Under the pieces are notes generated by a model. The model searched no databases. It was not told where the DNA came from and was given only the letters and a program-made list of their open reading frames with translations. The position numbers were made by a program, and so were the translations under genes. Shown here in pieces: positions 53,466 through 61,281 of a DNA stretch of 64,000 nucleotides. Each line of letters starts with the position of its first letter. Position 1 is the stretch's first letter. The stretch comes from an uncultured Collinsella sp. (GTDB taxonomy: Bacteria; Actinomycetota; Coriobacteriia; Coriobacteriales; Coriobacteriaceae), in assembly GCA_900552685.1 (NCBI GenBank), contig USAJ01000005.1, positions 1 to 64,000 on the forward strand. Direction: 5' to 3'.

Positions 53466-54647
53466 TTACCCGCGCGGCTTGATTTTATCGCGTAGCGACT
53501 TGAGGTTCTCCAGTGCCGCGTTAAGCGTCTCGTCTCGCTTGGCAAAGTGGAAACGAATCAGATGGTTGACGGGCTCGCGGAAGAAGCTCGAGCCGGGCAC
53601 TGCGCCCACGCCCACTTTAGACGCGAGGTCCTCACAGAATTCGAGGTCGCTGTCATAGCCAAACTCTGAGATGTCCATCATGACGTAGTAGGCGCCCTGC
53701 GGCACGTTATGCTCAAGACCGATACTGTCGAGTCCCTGGCAGAACAGGTCGCGTTTGGCGGTATAGAGGTCAAGGACCTCATCGTAATAGCTGTCGTCGA
53801 AGTTGAGGGCGGTGACGACAGCTTCCTGCAGGGGAGCGGCGGCACCCACGGTGAGGAAGTCGTGGACCTTCTTGATGCGCTCGGTGATCTGGGCCGGGGC
53901 AATGGTGTAGCCCAGGCGCCAGCCGGTGATGGAGTACGTCTTGGACAGCGAACTGCAGCTGATGGTGCGCTCGAACATGCCGGGCAGCGTGGCCATATAG
54001 ACGTGCTCGCGGGGCGCGTAGACGATGTGCTCGTATACCTCGTCGGTAATGCAGTAGGTGTCGTACTTTTTGCAGAGGTCGGCGATAAAGGTGAGCTCCT
54101 CGCGCGTAAAGACCTTTCCGCAGGGGTTGGAAGGGTTGCACAGGACGATTGCCTTGGGGTCGTTGTCGCGGAAGGCCGCCTCGAGTGTCTCGCGGTCAAA
54201 GTCGAATGTGGGCGGGTTGAGCGGCACGTAGATGGGCTCGGCACCCGAAAGGATCGTGTCGGCGCCGTAGTTCTCGTAGAACGGCGAGAAGATGACGACC
54301 TTATCGCCGGGGTTCGTGACCGTCATCATGGCGGCCATCATGGCCTCGGTGGAGCCGCAGGTGACTACGATATTCTCGTTGGGGTTCACCGGCATGCCCA
54401 TAAAGTGCTCCTGTTTGGCGGCGAGCGCCTCGCGCATGGCCTGGGAGCCCCAGGTGATGGAGTACTGGTGATAGAGCGGCTTGGGGTCGCTGGCTATGGT
54501 GCTGAGGCTATCGAGCAGCTGCGCTGGGGGATCGAAGTCAGGGAAGCCCTGCGAGAGATTGACAGCGCCGTACTTATTGGAGATGCGTGTCATGCGGCGG
54601 ATGACCGAATCGGTAAACGTTGCCGTGCGGTTGGAGAGTTCTTTCAT
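53466..54647 (-). CDS. Class I/II pyridoxal-phosphate aminotransferase
   Basis: This 393-residue fold-type I aminotransferase has GAVNLSQGFPDFDPP at the start (substrate loop), VTCGSTEAMMAA, LCNPSNPCGKVFT (N/P cofactor motif), ITDEVYEHIVY, the PLP lysine in SLSKTYSITGWRLGY, and a C-terminal Arg (HLIRFHFA). It resembles aspartate/aromatic aminotransferases and kynurenine-oxoglutarate transaminase; the substrate is not certain. ATG 54647 is preferred, with AAAGGA upstream, over a start 18 nt earlier. Confidence 0.9.
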   Translation of the reverse strand: MKELSNRTATFTDSVIRRMTRISNKYGAVNLSQGFPDFDPPAQLLDSLSTIASDPKPLYHQYSITWGSQAMREALAAKQEHFMGMPVNPNENIVVTCGSTEAMMAAMMTVTNPGDKVVIFSPFYENYGADTILSGAEPIYVPLNPPTFDFDRETLEAAFRDNDPKAIVLCNPSNPCGKVFTREELTFIADLCKKYDTYCITDEVYEHIVYAPREHVYMATLPGMFERTISCSSLSKTYSITGWRLGYTIAPAQITERIKKVHDFLTVGAAAPLQEAVVTALNFDDSYYDEVLDLYTAKRDLFCQGLDSIGLEHNVPQGAYYVMMDISEFGYDSDLEFCEDLASKVGVGAVPGSSFFREPVNHLIRFHFAKRDETLNAALENLKSLRDKIKPRG

Positions 54648-54757
54648 GACGGTCCTTTCGAGCATTTGCAGTGGGGCAAGTTTACTCCTATGAAACCGGT
54701 GGGATTTGCTCGAAATGGTCTCGAAAGACTCTTTTCAAAATTCTTGAAAATTGGGGC

Positions 54758-54786
54758 TTGCATCACGTGGCGTTCCTTGCAATAAT
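54758..54786 (+). promoter_or_regulatory. Promoter of the tRNA-His/Lys cluster
   Basis: TTGCAT (54758-54763) and AATAAT (54781-54786) are 17 bp apart and about 27 bp ahead of tRNA-His. Confidence 0.5.
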
Positions 54787-54812
54787 AGTCGAGCGCGAAG
54801 CGCACAGGACAC

Positions 54813-54890
54813 GGTGGGTGTAGCTCAGTTGGCTAGAGCGACGGGTTGTGGTCCCGTAGGTCGAGGGTTCGAGTCCCTTTACCCACCCCA
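54813..54890 (+). tRNA. tRNA-His (anticodon GTG)
   Basis: The acceptor GTGGGTG pairs with TACCCAC. The extra G at -1 (54813) faces C73 (54887), the hallmark of tRNA-His. The anticodon loop TTGTGGT gives GTG. CCA is encoded at 54888-54890. Confidence 0.95.
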
Positions 54891-54912
54891 GTTCTTGCTT
54901 CGTGTTGATATC

Positions 54913-54988
54913 GGGTCGTTAGCTCAGTTGGTAGAGCAGGGGACTCTTAATCCCAAGGTCCAGGGTTCGAACCCCTGACGGCCCACCA
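54913..54988 (+). tRNA. tRNA-Lys (anticodon CTT), copy 1
   Basis: The acceptor GGGTCGT pairs with ACGGCCC. The anticodon loop CTCTTAA gives CTT. The T-arm is CAGGGTTCGAACCCCTG and CCA is encoded. Confidence 0.94.
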
Positions 54989-55031
54989 CACGATATCTCC
55001 TCTAAAGTCCGCCATAACGGACTTTAGCTTT

Positions 55032-55107
55032 GGGTCGTTAGCTCAGTTGGTAGAGCAGGGGACTCTTAATCCCAAGGTCCAGGGTTCGAACCCCTGACGG
55101 CCCACCA
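55032..55107 (+). tRNA. tRNA-Lys (anticodon CTT), copy 2
   Basis: Identical in sequence to copy 1, 119 bp downstream. The spacer between them contains a small hairpin (TAAAGTCCG/CGGACTTTA). Confidence 0.94.
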
Positions 55108-55118
55108 AAGCATGTTAA

Positions 55119-55147
55119 AGCGACTGGCTTCGGCTGGTCGCTTTTTT
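55119..55147 (+). terminator. Terminator of the tRNA cluster
   Basis: AGCGACTGGC/GCTGGTCGCT with loop TTCG, followed by TTTTTT. Confidence 0.8.
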
Positions 55148-55200
55148 CGTTGACCTCACATGGGGTCGAACCCGAAAGGGCGCGGAGCTGAGCTGTCTGC

Positions 55201-55277
55201 ACCGTGATTCCCTTAGGGAAAACACGGCTCAAGCCCCGTAAGCGTGTTCTCCTTGGGGGAATCATACTTACGGGGCT
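55201..55277. repeat. Two tandem palindromes with similar inner parts
   Basis: Hairpin 1 (55201-55228) is CCGTG-ATTCCCTTAGGGAA-CACGG. Hairpin 2 (55232-55277) has 11-bp arms AGCCCCGTAAG/CTTACGGGGCT around a TTCTCC...GGGGAA centre. They lie between the tRNA terminator and the flavoprotein gene. Confidence 0.6.
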
Positions 55278-55323
55278 CGATGCATGTTGAGAAATTGTGA
55301 TCAAACTCAAAGTGTGAATCGAT

Positions 55324-56850
55324 TCAGTCTGCTCGATAGTGCGAACCGAGGCTTTCAGTCCGTTTGCGCATGGCTTTGACCATCTCCGCAGCCAGCTGAA
55401 TCTGCGACTTTAGGCGGGCGAGGGCAGCGATTTCGCTGTCATTGGCGTGCGGCTTATGCAGCGACGTCGCCTCGTCTTGTAGGCTTTCAAGCTCTTGAAG
55501 CGCCTCGGATAGGCCTGGTTCGGTCCTGTTGATCATGCAGTAGGTGCTCATTGTGTGTTTGAGGCAGCGGGTTAGGCGCTCGGCGACTGCTGTAGCGATG
55601 CCATGCTCGGGGAGGGCGACATCCACCGGTGCGTCAGCCTCGGGAGCGTCCAGTGCTGCTCGAGCCGCCGATGCGCCCGCGATACGCCCGAATACGATGC
55701 CATTGGCGCTCGACAGCCCTCCGATGCGGTCGGCGCCGTGCATGCCGCCTGTTGCCTCGCCACAGGCGTAGAGGCCCTCAACGCCCGTGTACGTGGTCTT
55801 GTCGATCTTGATACCGCCGTTAGCGGCGTGGGCATACATCGCCACACGTATCTCGTCGCTCGGAGCGATACCATGCTCGTCTTGTAGCCAAGTGGCAAAT
55901 GTCTGCACGAACTCGGGGACATTCTCTCGCGGGAAGTCGTAGTGGAGCGCCAGGCCTTCGGCACCCGCTTGATCGATGGCAAGATCGATGGCGCGGGAAG
56001 CCAGGCGTGAAGTGAAGGGACCATATCCGGAGCGCTGTTCAAGCAAATCGTCCAGCTTGACGTCGGCGATATCGACCGGCTGGTCGAACTTGACGTAGCG
56101 CCAGGTCTTCTCGTTAAAGACAAGGTTGCGCTTAGGCTCAATGAAGCCGGGCATCATCTGCATGAACTCTATATTAGTAAGGGACGCACCGTGCGACCGC
56201 GCGATGGCTTGTGATGAGCTGAGCACGTCGGCGGAAGTGAGGCTGCGCTCGAATAGACCGCCGGTACCGCCGGCGGCGATGATAGTGGCCTTGGCTGTAA
56301 AGGTCACAATGCGCTCGTCCGTTTGGTTGAAGAGCACGGCGCCGACAATTTTTCCGTTCGTATCCTCAACAAGATCGATAAGCTCGTGGCGGGGGAGCAG
56401 GCGTATGCCGAGCGAGTCGATCTGGGCCGTACACGCGTCTTCGAGGGGTTTGCGGGTGAGGCCGCGCCACATTCTCGTCTTGTGGTCGAAGCAGGGGATA
56501 AATTGCTTTTGCTGGGCGCTTTCGGCGCTTTGCGGACGCTGGAGTTCTACGCCCAGATCCTGTTCGAGCCAGTCAATCGCTTGGGGAATGCCGTGGACGA
56601 ACGTCTGGACGAGTTCGCGGTCGGCAACGCCGCCACCGACGGTTTGGATGGTGTCGATAAGGTCTTGTTCGTCGTCTTTGTCGACGGGACCAATAAGCCC
56701 GAGGCCCCAGGTGCCCGGGAAGAAGCTCGATCCGCTCATGGTCTTGCCAGCGCATGCGATGGCAACGGTCGCGCCCGCGCGTGCTGCTTCTATGGCGGCG
56801 CAAAGGCCCGCGATGCCCGATCCGATTACCAGTACATCAGTTGATTCCAT
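55324..56850 (-). CDS. FAD-dependent oxidoreductase (fumarate reductase / L-aspartate oxidase family)
   Basis: This 508-residue flavoprotein has the Rossmann FAD motif DVLVIGSGIAGLCAAIEAAR at its start, a second flavin segment AAGGTGGLFERSLT, and the capping-domain region FMQMMPGFIEP. Near the C-terminus EATGGMHGADRIGGLSSANG matches the conserved GG-x-x-GANRL-like FAD site of succinate dehydrogenase, fumarate reductase and NadB. No partner subunits (Fe-S protein, nadA) are adjacent, so the electron acceptor and substrate are not known. ATG 56850 follows AAAGGAAT. Coriobacteriia carry many such reductases. Confidence 0.8.
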   Translation of the reverse strand: MESTDVLVIGSGIAGLCAAIEAARAGATVAIACAGKTMSGSSFFPGTWGLGLIGPVDKDDEQDLIDTIQTVGGGVADRELVQTFVHGIPQAIDWLEQDLGVELQRPQSAESAQQKQFIPCFDHKTRMWRGLTRKPLEDACTAQIDSLGIRLLPRHELIDLVEDTNGKIVGAVLFNQTDERIVTFTAKATIIAAGGTGGLFERSLTSADVLSSSQAIARSHGASLTNIEFMQMMPGFIEPKRNLVFNEKTWRYVKFDQPVDIADVKLDDLLEQRSGYGPFTSRLASRAIDLAIDQAGAEGLALHYDFPRENVPEFVQTFATWLQDEHGIAPSDEIRVAMYAHAANGGIKIDKTTYTGVEGLYACGEATGGMHGADRIGGLSSANGIVFGRIAGASAARAALDAPEADAPVDVALPEHGIATAVAERLTRCLKHTMSTYCMINRTEPGLSEALQELESLQDEATSLHKPHANDSEIAALARLKSQIQLAAEMVKAMRKRTESLGSHYRAD

Positions 56851-56987
56851 AGGATTCCTTTCTCGTTCGCGCATTGTCGCACGGGTGATCGGCAAAGGTA
56901 TCGTGAAGACATAGGTATTCGGTAAAGGGCCAAAATGGAAGGTGGGCGTTACCGATGCTTTATCGCCCAACATAGTCTTCTCAATAA

Positions 56988-57144
56988 GTTGCGGTGAAAT
57001 TGGGACTCACAAGGCTTCTGGAGCAGTCAGATGGCCTGTATTTACTCGCAACTGGTATACCGGGAGGACCGCTAAGAAGTTGCGGTGGAATAGTTCCTGT
57101 TTGGAAGGATGGGGCGGCTGTTTAGGAACTATTTCACCGCAACT
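56988..57144. repeat. REP repeats of the TTGCGGTGAAAT family
   Basis: AAGTTGCGGTGAAATTGGGA starts at 56988, with a partial partner near 57042-57052. A second palindrome, arms 57078-57098 and 57124-57144 (20 of 21 paired), surrounds a GGGGCGGC loop. Both share the motif of 22377-22449. They occupy the gap between the flavoprotein and the next terminator. Confidence 0.65.
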
Positions 57145-57155
57145 GAGGGAGGGAC

Positions 57156-57190
57156 AAAAAAGAGCCGCTACCCGGGTGGGTAGCGGCTCT
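57156..57190 (-). terminator. Terminator of the GGGtGRT gene pair
   Basis: On the minus strand AGAGCCGCTACCC/GGGTAGCGGCTCT is followed by TTTTTT. Confidence 0.85.
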
Positions 57191-57224
57191 AAAGCTCAAC
57201 TATATGAGCATCGCGCGGGCGCGA

Positions 57225-58229
57225 TTAGGCCTTGAGGGCCTCCTCGACGGCGACAGCGCAGGCGACGGTAGCACCGACCATGGGGTTGTTGCCCATGCCG
57301 ATGAGACCCATCATGTCGACGTGCGCGGGCACGGAGGAAGAACCGGCGAACTGGGCGTCGGAGTGCATACGGCCCATGGTGTCGGTCATGCCGTAAGAGG
57401 CAGGGCCGGCGCCCATGTTGTCCGGGTGCAGGGTACGGCCAGTGCCGCCACCAGAAGCGACGGAGAAGTACTTCTTGCCAGCCTCGAGGCGCTCCTTCTT
57501 GTAGGTGCCAGCGACGGGGTGCTGGAAGCGCGTGGGGTTGGTGGAGTTACCGGTGATCGAGATGTCGACGTTCTCGTGCCACATGATGGCAACGCCCTCG
57601 CGGACGTCGTCGGCGCCGTAGCAGTTGACGGCGGCGCGGGGACCATCGGAGTAGGGGATGGTCTCGACGACCTTGAGCTCGCCCGTGAAGTAGTCGAACT
57701 GGGTCTTCACGTAGGTGAAGCCGTTGATGCGGGCGATAATCTGAGCGGCGTCCTTGCCCAGACCGTTGAGGATAACGCGCAGCGGCTTCTTACGAGCCTT
57801 GTTGGCGTTCAGAGCCAGGCCGATAGCGCCCTCGGCGGCAGCGAAGGACTCATGGCCAGCCAGGAAGGCGAAGCACTCGGTGTCGTCGGAGAGCAGCATG
57901 GCGCCCAGGTTACCGTGGCCCAGACCGACCTTGCGGTCCTCGGCGACGGAGCCGGGAACGGTGAAAGCCTGGATGCCCTCGCCGATGATGGCGGCAGCCT
58001 CAGAAGCAGTCTTGGCGCCACGCTTGACAGCGAGAGCGCAGCCGAGGGTGTAGGCCCACTCGGCGTTCTGGAAGGCGATGGACTGGGTGTTGTTGACGAT
58101 CTCACGCGGGTTGAAGCCCTTGTCGGTGCAGATCTGCAGAGCTTCCTCGAGGGAGGCGATGCCGTTGTCGGCGAGGCACTTGTTGATCTTGTCAGCGCGG
58201 CGCTCGTAACCTTCGAACGTAACAGTCAT
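57225..58229 (-). CDS. GGGtGRT protein (uncharacterised)
   Basis: This 334-residue protein contains the name-giving motif in FSVASGGGTGRTLHPDNMGA and a long Ala/Gly-rich C-terminus (GLIGMGNNPMVGATVACAVA). The family is found in anaerobes next to an IscU-like protein, exactly as here (gene 18 bp upstream). Its biochemical role is not established; a function with metal or iron-sulfur centres is only suggested by the partner. A strong terminator and promoter surround the pair, and the codon use suggests high expression. Confidence 0.85.
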   Translation of the reverse strand: MTVTFEGYERRADKINKCLADNGIASLEEALQICTDKGFNPREIVNNTQSIAFQNAEWAYTLGCALAVKRGAKTASEAAAIIGEGIQAFTVPGSVAEDRKVGLGHGNLGAMLLSDDTECFAFLAGHESFAAAEGAIGLALNANKARKKPLRVILNGLGKDAAQIIARINGFTYVKTQFDYFTGELKVVETIPYSDGPRAAVNCYGADDVREGVAIMWHENVDISITGNSTNPTRFQHPVAGTYKKERLEAGKKYFSVASGGGTGRTLHPDNMGAGPASYGMTDTMGRMHSDAQFAGSSSVPAHVDMMGLIGMGNNPMVGATVACAVAVEEALKA

Positions 58230-58247
58230 AGTTATTTCCCTCCCTTT

Positions 58248-58982
58248 CTACTCGTGAACCGGGAACACGCTGGCGACGGAGTGGGTCTCCTCGTCGGTGC
58301 GCGGGTCGATGTACTTGGCAGCGTTCTCCCACTGACCATAGTGGCCCATAGCGCCAGCGATGGCCTCCTCGGGGGTCTTGCCAGCCTTGACGGCGTCGGT
58401 GAACTTACCGAGGTTCAGGAACTCGAACGCGATGATCTCGTTCTTGTCGTTGAGAGCCATGCGGGTGACGTAGCCCTGAGCGAGCTCGAGGTAACGAGCG
58501 CCCTTGGCCTTGGTGCCGAACATGGTGCCGACTTGGGAGCGAAGGCCCTTGCCGAGGTCGTCGAGGGAGGCGCCCACGGGCAGGCCGCCCTCGGAGAACG
58601 CGGTCTGGCTGCGGCCGTAAACGATCTGCAGGAAGATCTCGCGCATAGCAACGTTGATGGCGTCGCAGACGAGGTCGGTGTTGAGGGCCTCGAGGATGGT
58701 CTTGCCGGGAAGGATCTCGGAAGCCATGGCGGCAGAGTGGGTCATGCCCGAGCAGCCGATGGTCTCAACGAGGGCCTCCTCGATGATGCCGTCCTTGACG
58801 TTCAGCGTGAGCTTGCAGGCGCCCTGCTGAGGTGCGCACCAACCCACACCGTGCGTAAGACCGGAGATGTCGGAAATCTCCTTAGCCTGGACCCACTTGC
58901 CCTCCTCGGGGATGGGTGCGGGGCCGTGGTATGCACCCTTGGCAACGGGGCACATGTTCTCCACTTCCTGTGAGTACTGCAT
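58248..58982 (-). CDS. IscU/NifU-like iron-sulfur scaffold-type protein paired with GGGtGRT
   Basis: This 244-residue protein has an IscU-fold-like centre. Cysteines are in VGWCAPQQGACKLTL, VETIGCSGMTHSAAMASEIL and TDLVCDAINVAM, with additional C-terminal sequence not found in standard scaffolds. It is always, as far as I know, linked to GGGtGRT proteins. ATG 58982 has GAGGAGAGG before it; the open frame upstream is ignored. A TATTAT -10 lies about 95 bp upstream. It differs from the true SufU of this window (60859), so it probably serves a different recipient. Confidence 0.8.
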   Translation of the reverse strand: MQYSQEVENMCPVAKGAYHGPAPIPEEGKWVQAKEISDISGLTHGVGWCAPQQGACKLTLNVKDGIIEEALVETIGCSGMTHSAAMASEILPGKTILEALNTDLVCDAINVAMREIFLQIVYGRSQTAFSEGGLPVGASLDDLGKGLRSQVGTMFGTKAKGARYLELAQGYVTRMALNDKNEIIAFEFLNLGKFTDAVKAGKTPEEAIAGAMGHYGQWENAAKYIDPRTDEETHSVASVFPVHE

Positions 58983-59075
58983 GCCTCTCCTCTCTATCGT
59001 GTTGGCGTCCCGTCTGGGGGTCGTGGCTGGCGATTGCCGGGCGACCCTTCGAAAGGGACATGACATGCAGCCCCT

Positions 59076-59081
59076 ATAATA
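59076..59081 (-). promoter_or_regulatory. Likely -10 box of the GGGtGRT operon
   Basis: TATTAT on the minus strand, within the otherwise gene-free 58983-59374 interval. The -35 element is not clear. Confidence 0.35.
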
Positions 59082-59374
59082 CCGCGAAATGCACGGAATA
59101 TTCGGCGAACGGCTCAGTTTTCGTAGCGAGAAGCGCGGAACTTTCAATTGAAACGATTTAACGAGACTGTTTGCGGTTGTGCGGTCCGTTGAATGAGGTC
59201 GGTTCTGGTCAAGCTTTTGGCAAGGCTGCGTTTCCTGACCTGTGGCTATGTTGCCGTTCGCCGTCGGTTTGCCGCCTTTTACCGTCGACGGGTGCCATTT
59301 TGCGTGAATGTTTTGATGGCACGTTTCAATCGTGATGTATTGGATGGTAAGCAGATCCCGGCGAAGGGAGCGCC

Positions 59375-60187
59375 GTGCAGCGCGTTTGGAAAACGATCAC
59401 CGGTTTTTACCATGTTTGTGCCCGCGGTATGGGCGGGCAGTTGATCTTTGAGAGCGACGAGGACCGGTGGGAGTTTTTGGAACTGATGCGCGACTGCTGC
59501 CGCGATGCCCAGGTGACGATTGTGGCCTGGTGTCTCATGAGCGACTACGTGGATCTGGTGCTTTTGGATTACGAGGACAAAATGAGCGCTGCTATGCAGC
59601 GGCTACTGTTGACGTATGCTCGTCGGTTCAATAAGCGTACTGGGCGCGCGGGCTGCCTATTTCGTGAGCGTTTTGAGCGCCGCTCGCTCGATACCGACTG
59701 GCAGGTGATGGAAGCTATTCGCTCCGTGTGCGCCAATCCGCAGGTGGCGGGCATTAGCCTAATCGAGCGTTATCCCTGGAGCAGCTTTGCGGAGCATCTG
59801 CGCGCTTACGACAGTGATGCGGCTGATGTCACGAGGGGATTTTCCGATCCTTCTTGCGTGCTTGAGCTTTTTGGTTCTGCCGAGGGCTTTATTGCCTATT
59901 CGCTAGCGATGTCCGGCGGCGGCGAGCCAGCGCCGTGCGATATGAAAGAGACGGAGTGGGAACGCCACGCCTTTGCCGACAAGTTGGCGAAGAGCCTCGG
60001 GGTTCCGCTCCACGGGGTTAAAGCCGCACCGCCGGCGCGGCGCGATAGTGTTGTTCTCGGATTGCACGATGCCGGTTTTACGGTGCGCCAGATTGAGCAC
60101 TATACCGGGATTGGCAAAAGTACGGTTTCTCGTATTGTGCGGACCCGCACGGGGGCGGCGATGCGGGCTGGCGGAAACGTGATGTAG
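59375..60187 (+). CDS. Y1-transposase-like protein without HUH motif (RAYT-like)
   Basis: This 270-residue protein has the Y1_Tnp layout: a start FYHVCARGMGGQLIFESDED, then AWCLMSDYVDLVLL, then YARRFNKRTGRAGCLFRERF. In active enzymes the second block reads L-M-x-N-H-x-H-L; here both His of the HUH site are replaced (D57-Y58-V59-D60). A tyrosine (Y81) remains. Residues 195-265 form a C-terminal HTH (RRDSVVLGLHDAGFTVRQIE). Metal-dependent nicking activity is therefore unlikely, yet the frame is intact and has AAGGGAG before its GTG, which suggests a kept, possibly regulatory, function. Confidence 0.75.
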   Translation: MQRVWKTITGFYHVCARGMGGQLIFESDEDRWEFLELMRDCCRDAQVTIVAWCLMSDYVDLVLLDYEDKMSAAMQRLLLTYARRFNKRTGRAGCLFRERFERRSLDTDWQVMEAIRSVCANPQVAGISLIERYPWSSFAEHLRAYDSDAADVTRGFSDPSCVLELFGSAEGFIAYSLAMSGGGEPAPCDMKETEWERHAFADKLAKSLGVPLHGVKAAPPARRDSVVLGLHDAGFTVRQIEHYTGIGKSTVSRIVRTRTGAAMRAGGNVM

Positions 60188-60784
60188 GGCTGCCTGTGCA
60201 CCGCGGCTGGGGTCGTTCATGCGCCGCAACCTGCGTTCTAAATGCTTGGTACGCTGACTGCGCTTCTTGATATGCATAGAACGATTGCCGTCTTGCATAA
60301 AAATACGGCTCAGTCCGGTTTCACCCGCGCCTACCCCCGTCCACACCGTGCAAAAAGCGGAGTTTTCAGCATCGTGGTGCTATCGGCACCGTCGTAATCT
60401 TGAAATATATGGGTCCCGAAGCCATTTATGCCTGCCGATGTGCCTCCAAAGCGCATGCTTGTGACCCCTGAGACCACTATGCTTGTTCTAAAACGATATA
60501 AAAGGGTGCCTGGAGACGTTGATTAACGCTTTCAATGCGTATACACGCAACTTGGCGTGCTGAAAACTCGCAAAAATGCACGCCGCACCCTATGGGACCC
60601 GTCTGTGGCGGGCGCGAAGCGAACCGGAGCCCAGCAGGACGGGGCATGGGGCGTTGCTTGGGGTGCCCGTGGCTCTGTCGCTAGCCGTTGGCACTGTGGA
60701 AAACGTCCGTGTTTGCGGCTGGCTGTTCGGTAAATGACAGGGCGAGCGCCGGACGCGCGAACTTTGTGTGTCCGAGGCGTTATG
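60188..60784. other. Gene-free interval with a weak inverted repeat
   Basis: No convincing gene is seen in about 600 bp. 60346-60375 (TGCAAAAAGCGGAGTTTTCA) and 60555-60581 (GCTGAAAACTCGCAAAAATG) are imperfect inverted copies of each other, about 180 bp apart. No tmRNA or RNase P signature was found. Confidence 0.4.
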
Positions 60785-60818
60785 AAAAAGCCGAGCCGCC
60801 CGTATTGGGCGGCTCGGC
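60785..60818 (-). terminator. Terminator of the suf operon
   Basis: GCCGAGCCGCCC/GGGCGGCTCGGC is followed by TTTTT on the minus strand, 40 bp after the sufU stop. Confidence 0.85.
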
Positions 60819-60858
60819 AATCAAACCCTTTGATCTGGGGCATCCGCTTCTGGCTAGT

Positions 60859-61281
60859 TTACCCTTCGAGCATGCCGTCGAGGGTGCGCCAGGCTAACTC
60901 GGCGCATTTGACGCGGGCGGGCATGTGCGAGATGTCCTGGAGCTGGGCGGCCTCGTCCAGGTCTTCCAGGTCTTCCTCGGAGAGCTGCTCGCCACGGATC
61001 ATGGCGAGGAAAAGCCCTGCCAGACGACGTGCTTCCTCGACCGTCTCGCCGGTGATGAGGTCGGCCATGATATCGGCGCTGGCCTGGCTGATGGCGCAGC
61101 CGTGACCGGTAAAGGAGGCCTCCTCGATCACGTTGTTCTCGACACGCAGCTGCAGAGTGAGCTCATCGCCGCAGCTGGGGTTGATGCCGTCGTGCTCGTG
61201 CGTGGGGGCATCCATCTCGTACTTGTAGTCGGGGTGCGAGTTGTGCTCCATAAACGTGGTAGAGGTGTACAGATTACCCAT
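60859..61281 (-). CDS. sufU: SufU-type iron-sulfur cluster scaffold / sulfur relay protein
   Basis: This 140-residue SUF-type member of the IscU family has conserved residues C37-x-D39 in NPSCGDEL, C62 in GHGCAISQAS and C126 in RVKCAEL. An 18-20 residue insertion before the last Cys (GEQLSEEDLEDLDE region) is typical of SufU versus IscU. SufU accepts persulfide sulfur from SufS through a zinc site. Its ATG overlaps the sufS stop by 8 nt, so translation is coupled. It is the last gene of the operon. Confidence 0.92.
   Translation of the reverse strand: MGNLYTSTTFMEHNSHPDYKYEMDAPTHEHDGINPSCGDELTLQLRVENNVIEEASFTGHGCAISQASADIMADLITGETVEEARRLAGLFLAMIRGEQLSEEDLEDLDEAAQLQDISHMPARVKCAELAWRTLDGMLEG

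Noticed and set aside
54913..55107. Duplicated tRNA-Lys as an integration (att) scar
   Set aside because: Both copies are full-length and functional with only a hairpin between them; no integrase or foreign cargo. A simple tandem duplication explains it.
55038..55310. Minus-strand open frame across tRNA-Lys copy 2
   Set aside because: It runs through a clear tRNA and its terminator, so it is not a gene.
57204..58973. 589-codon open frame antisense to the GGGtGRT pair
   Set aside because: It results from strong codon bias of two highly expressed genes; the product is a Val/Gly/Asp-rich shadow.
59193..59444. Short frame upstream of the Y1 transposase-like gene
   Set aside because: Arg/Phe-rich product without motifs, overlapping a better-supported start.
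60188..60784. tmRNA, RNase P RNA or SRP RNA in the gap before the suf terminator
   Set aside because: None of the conserved sequence blocks of these RNAs is visible on either strand.
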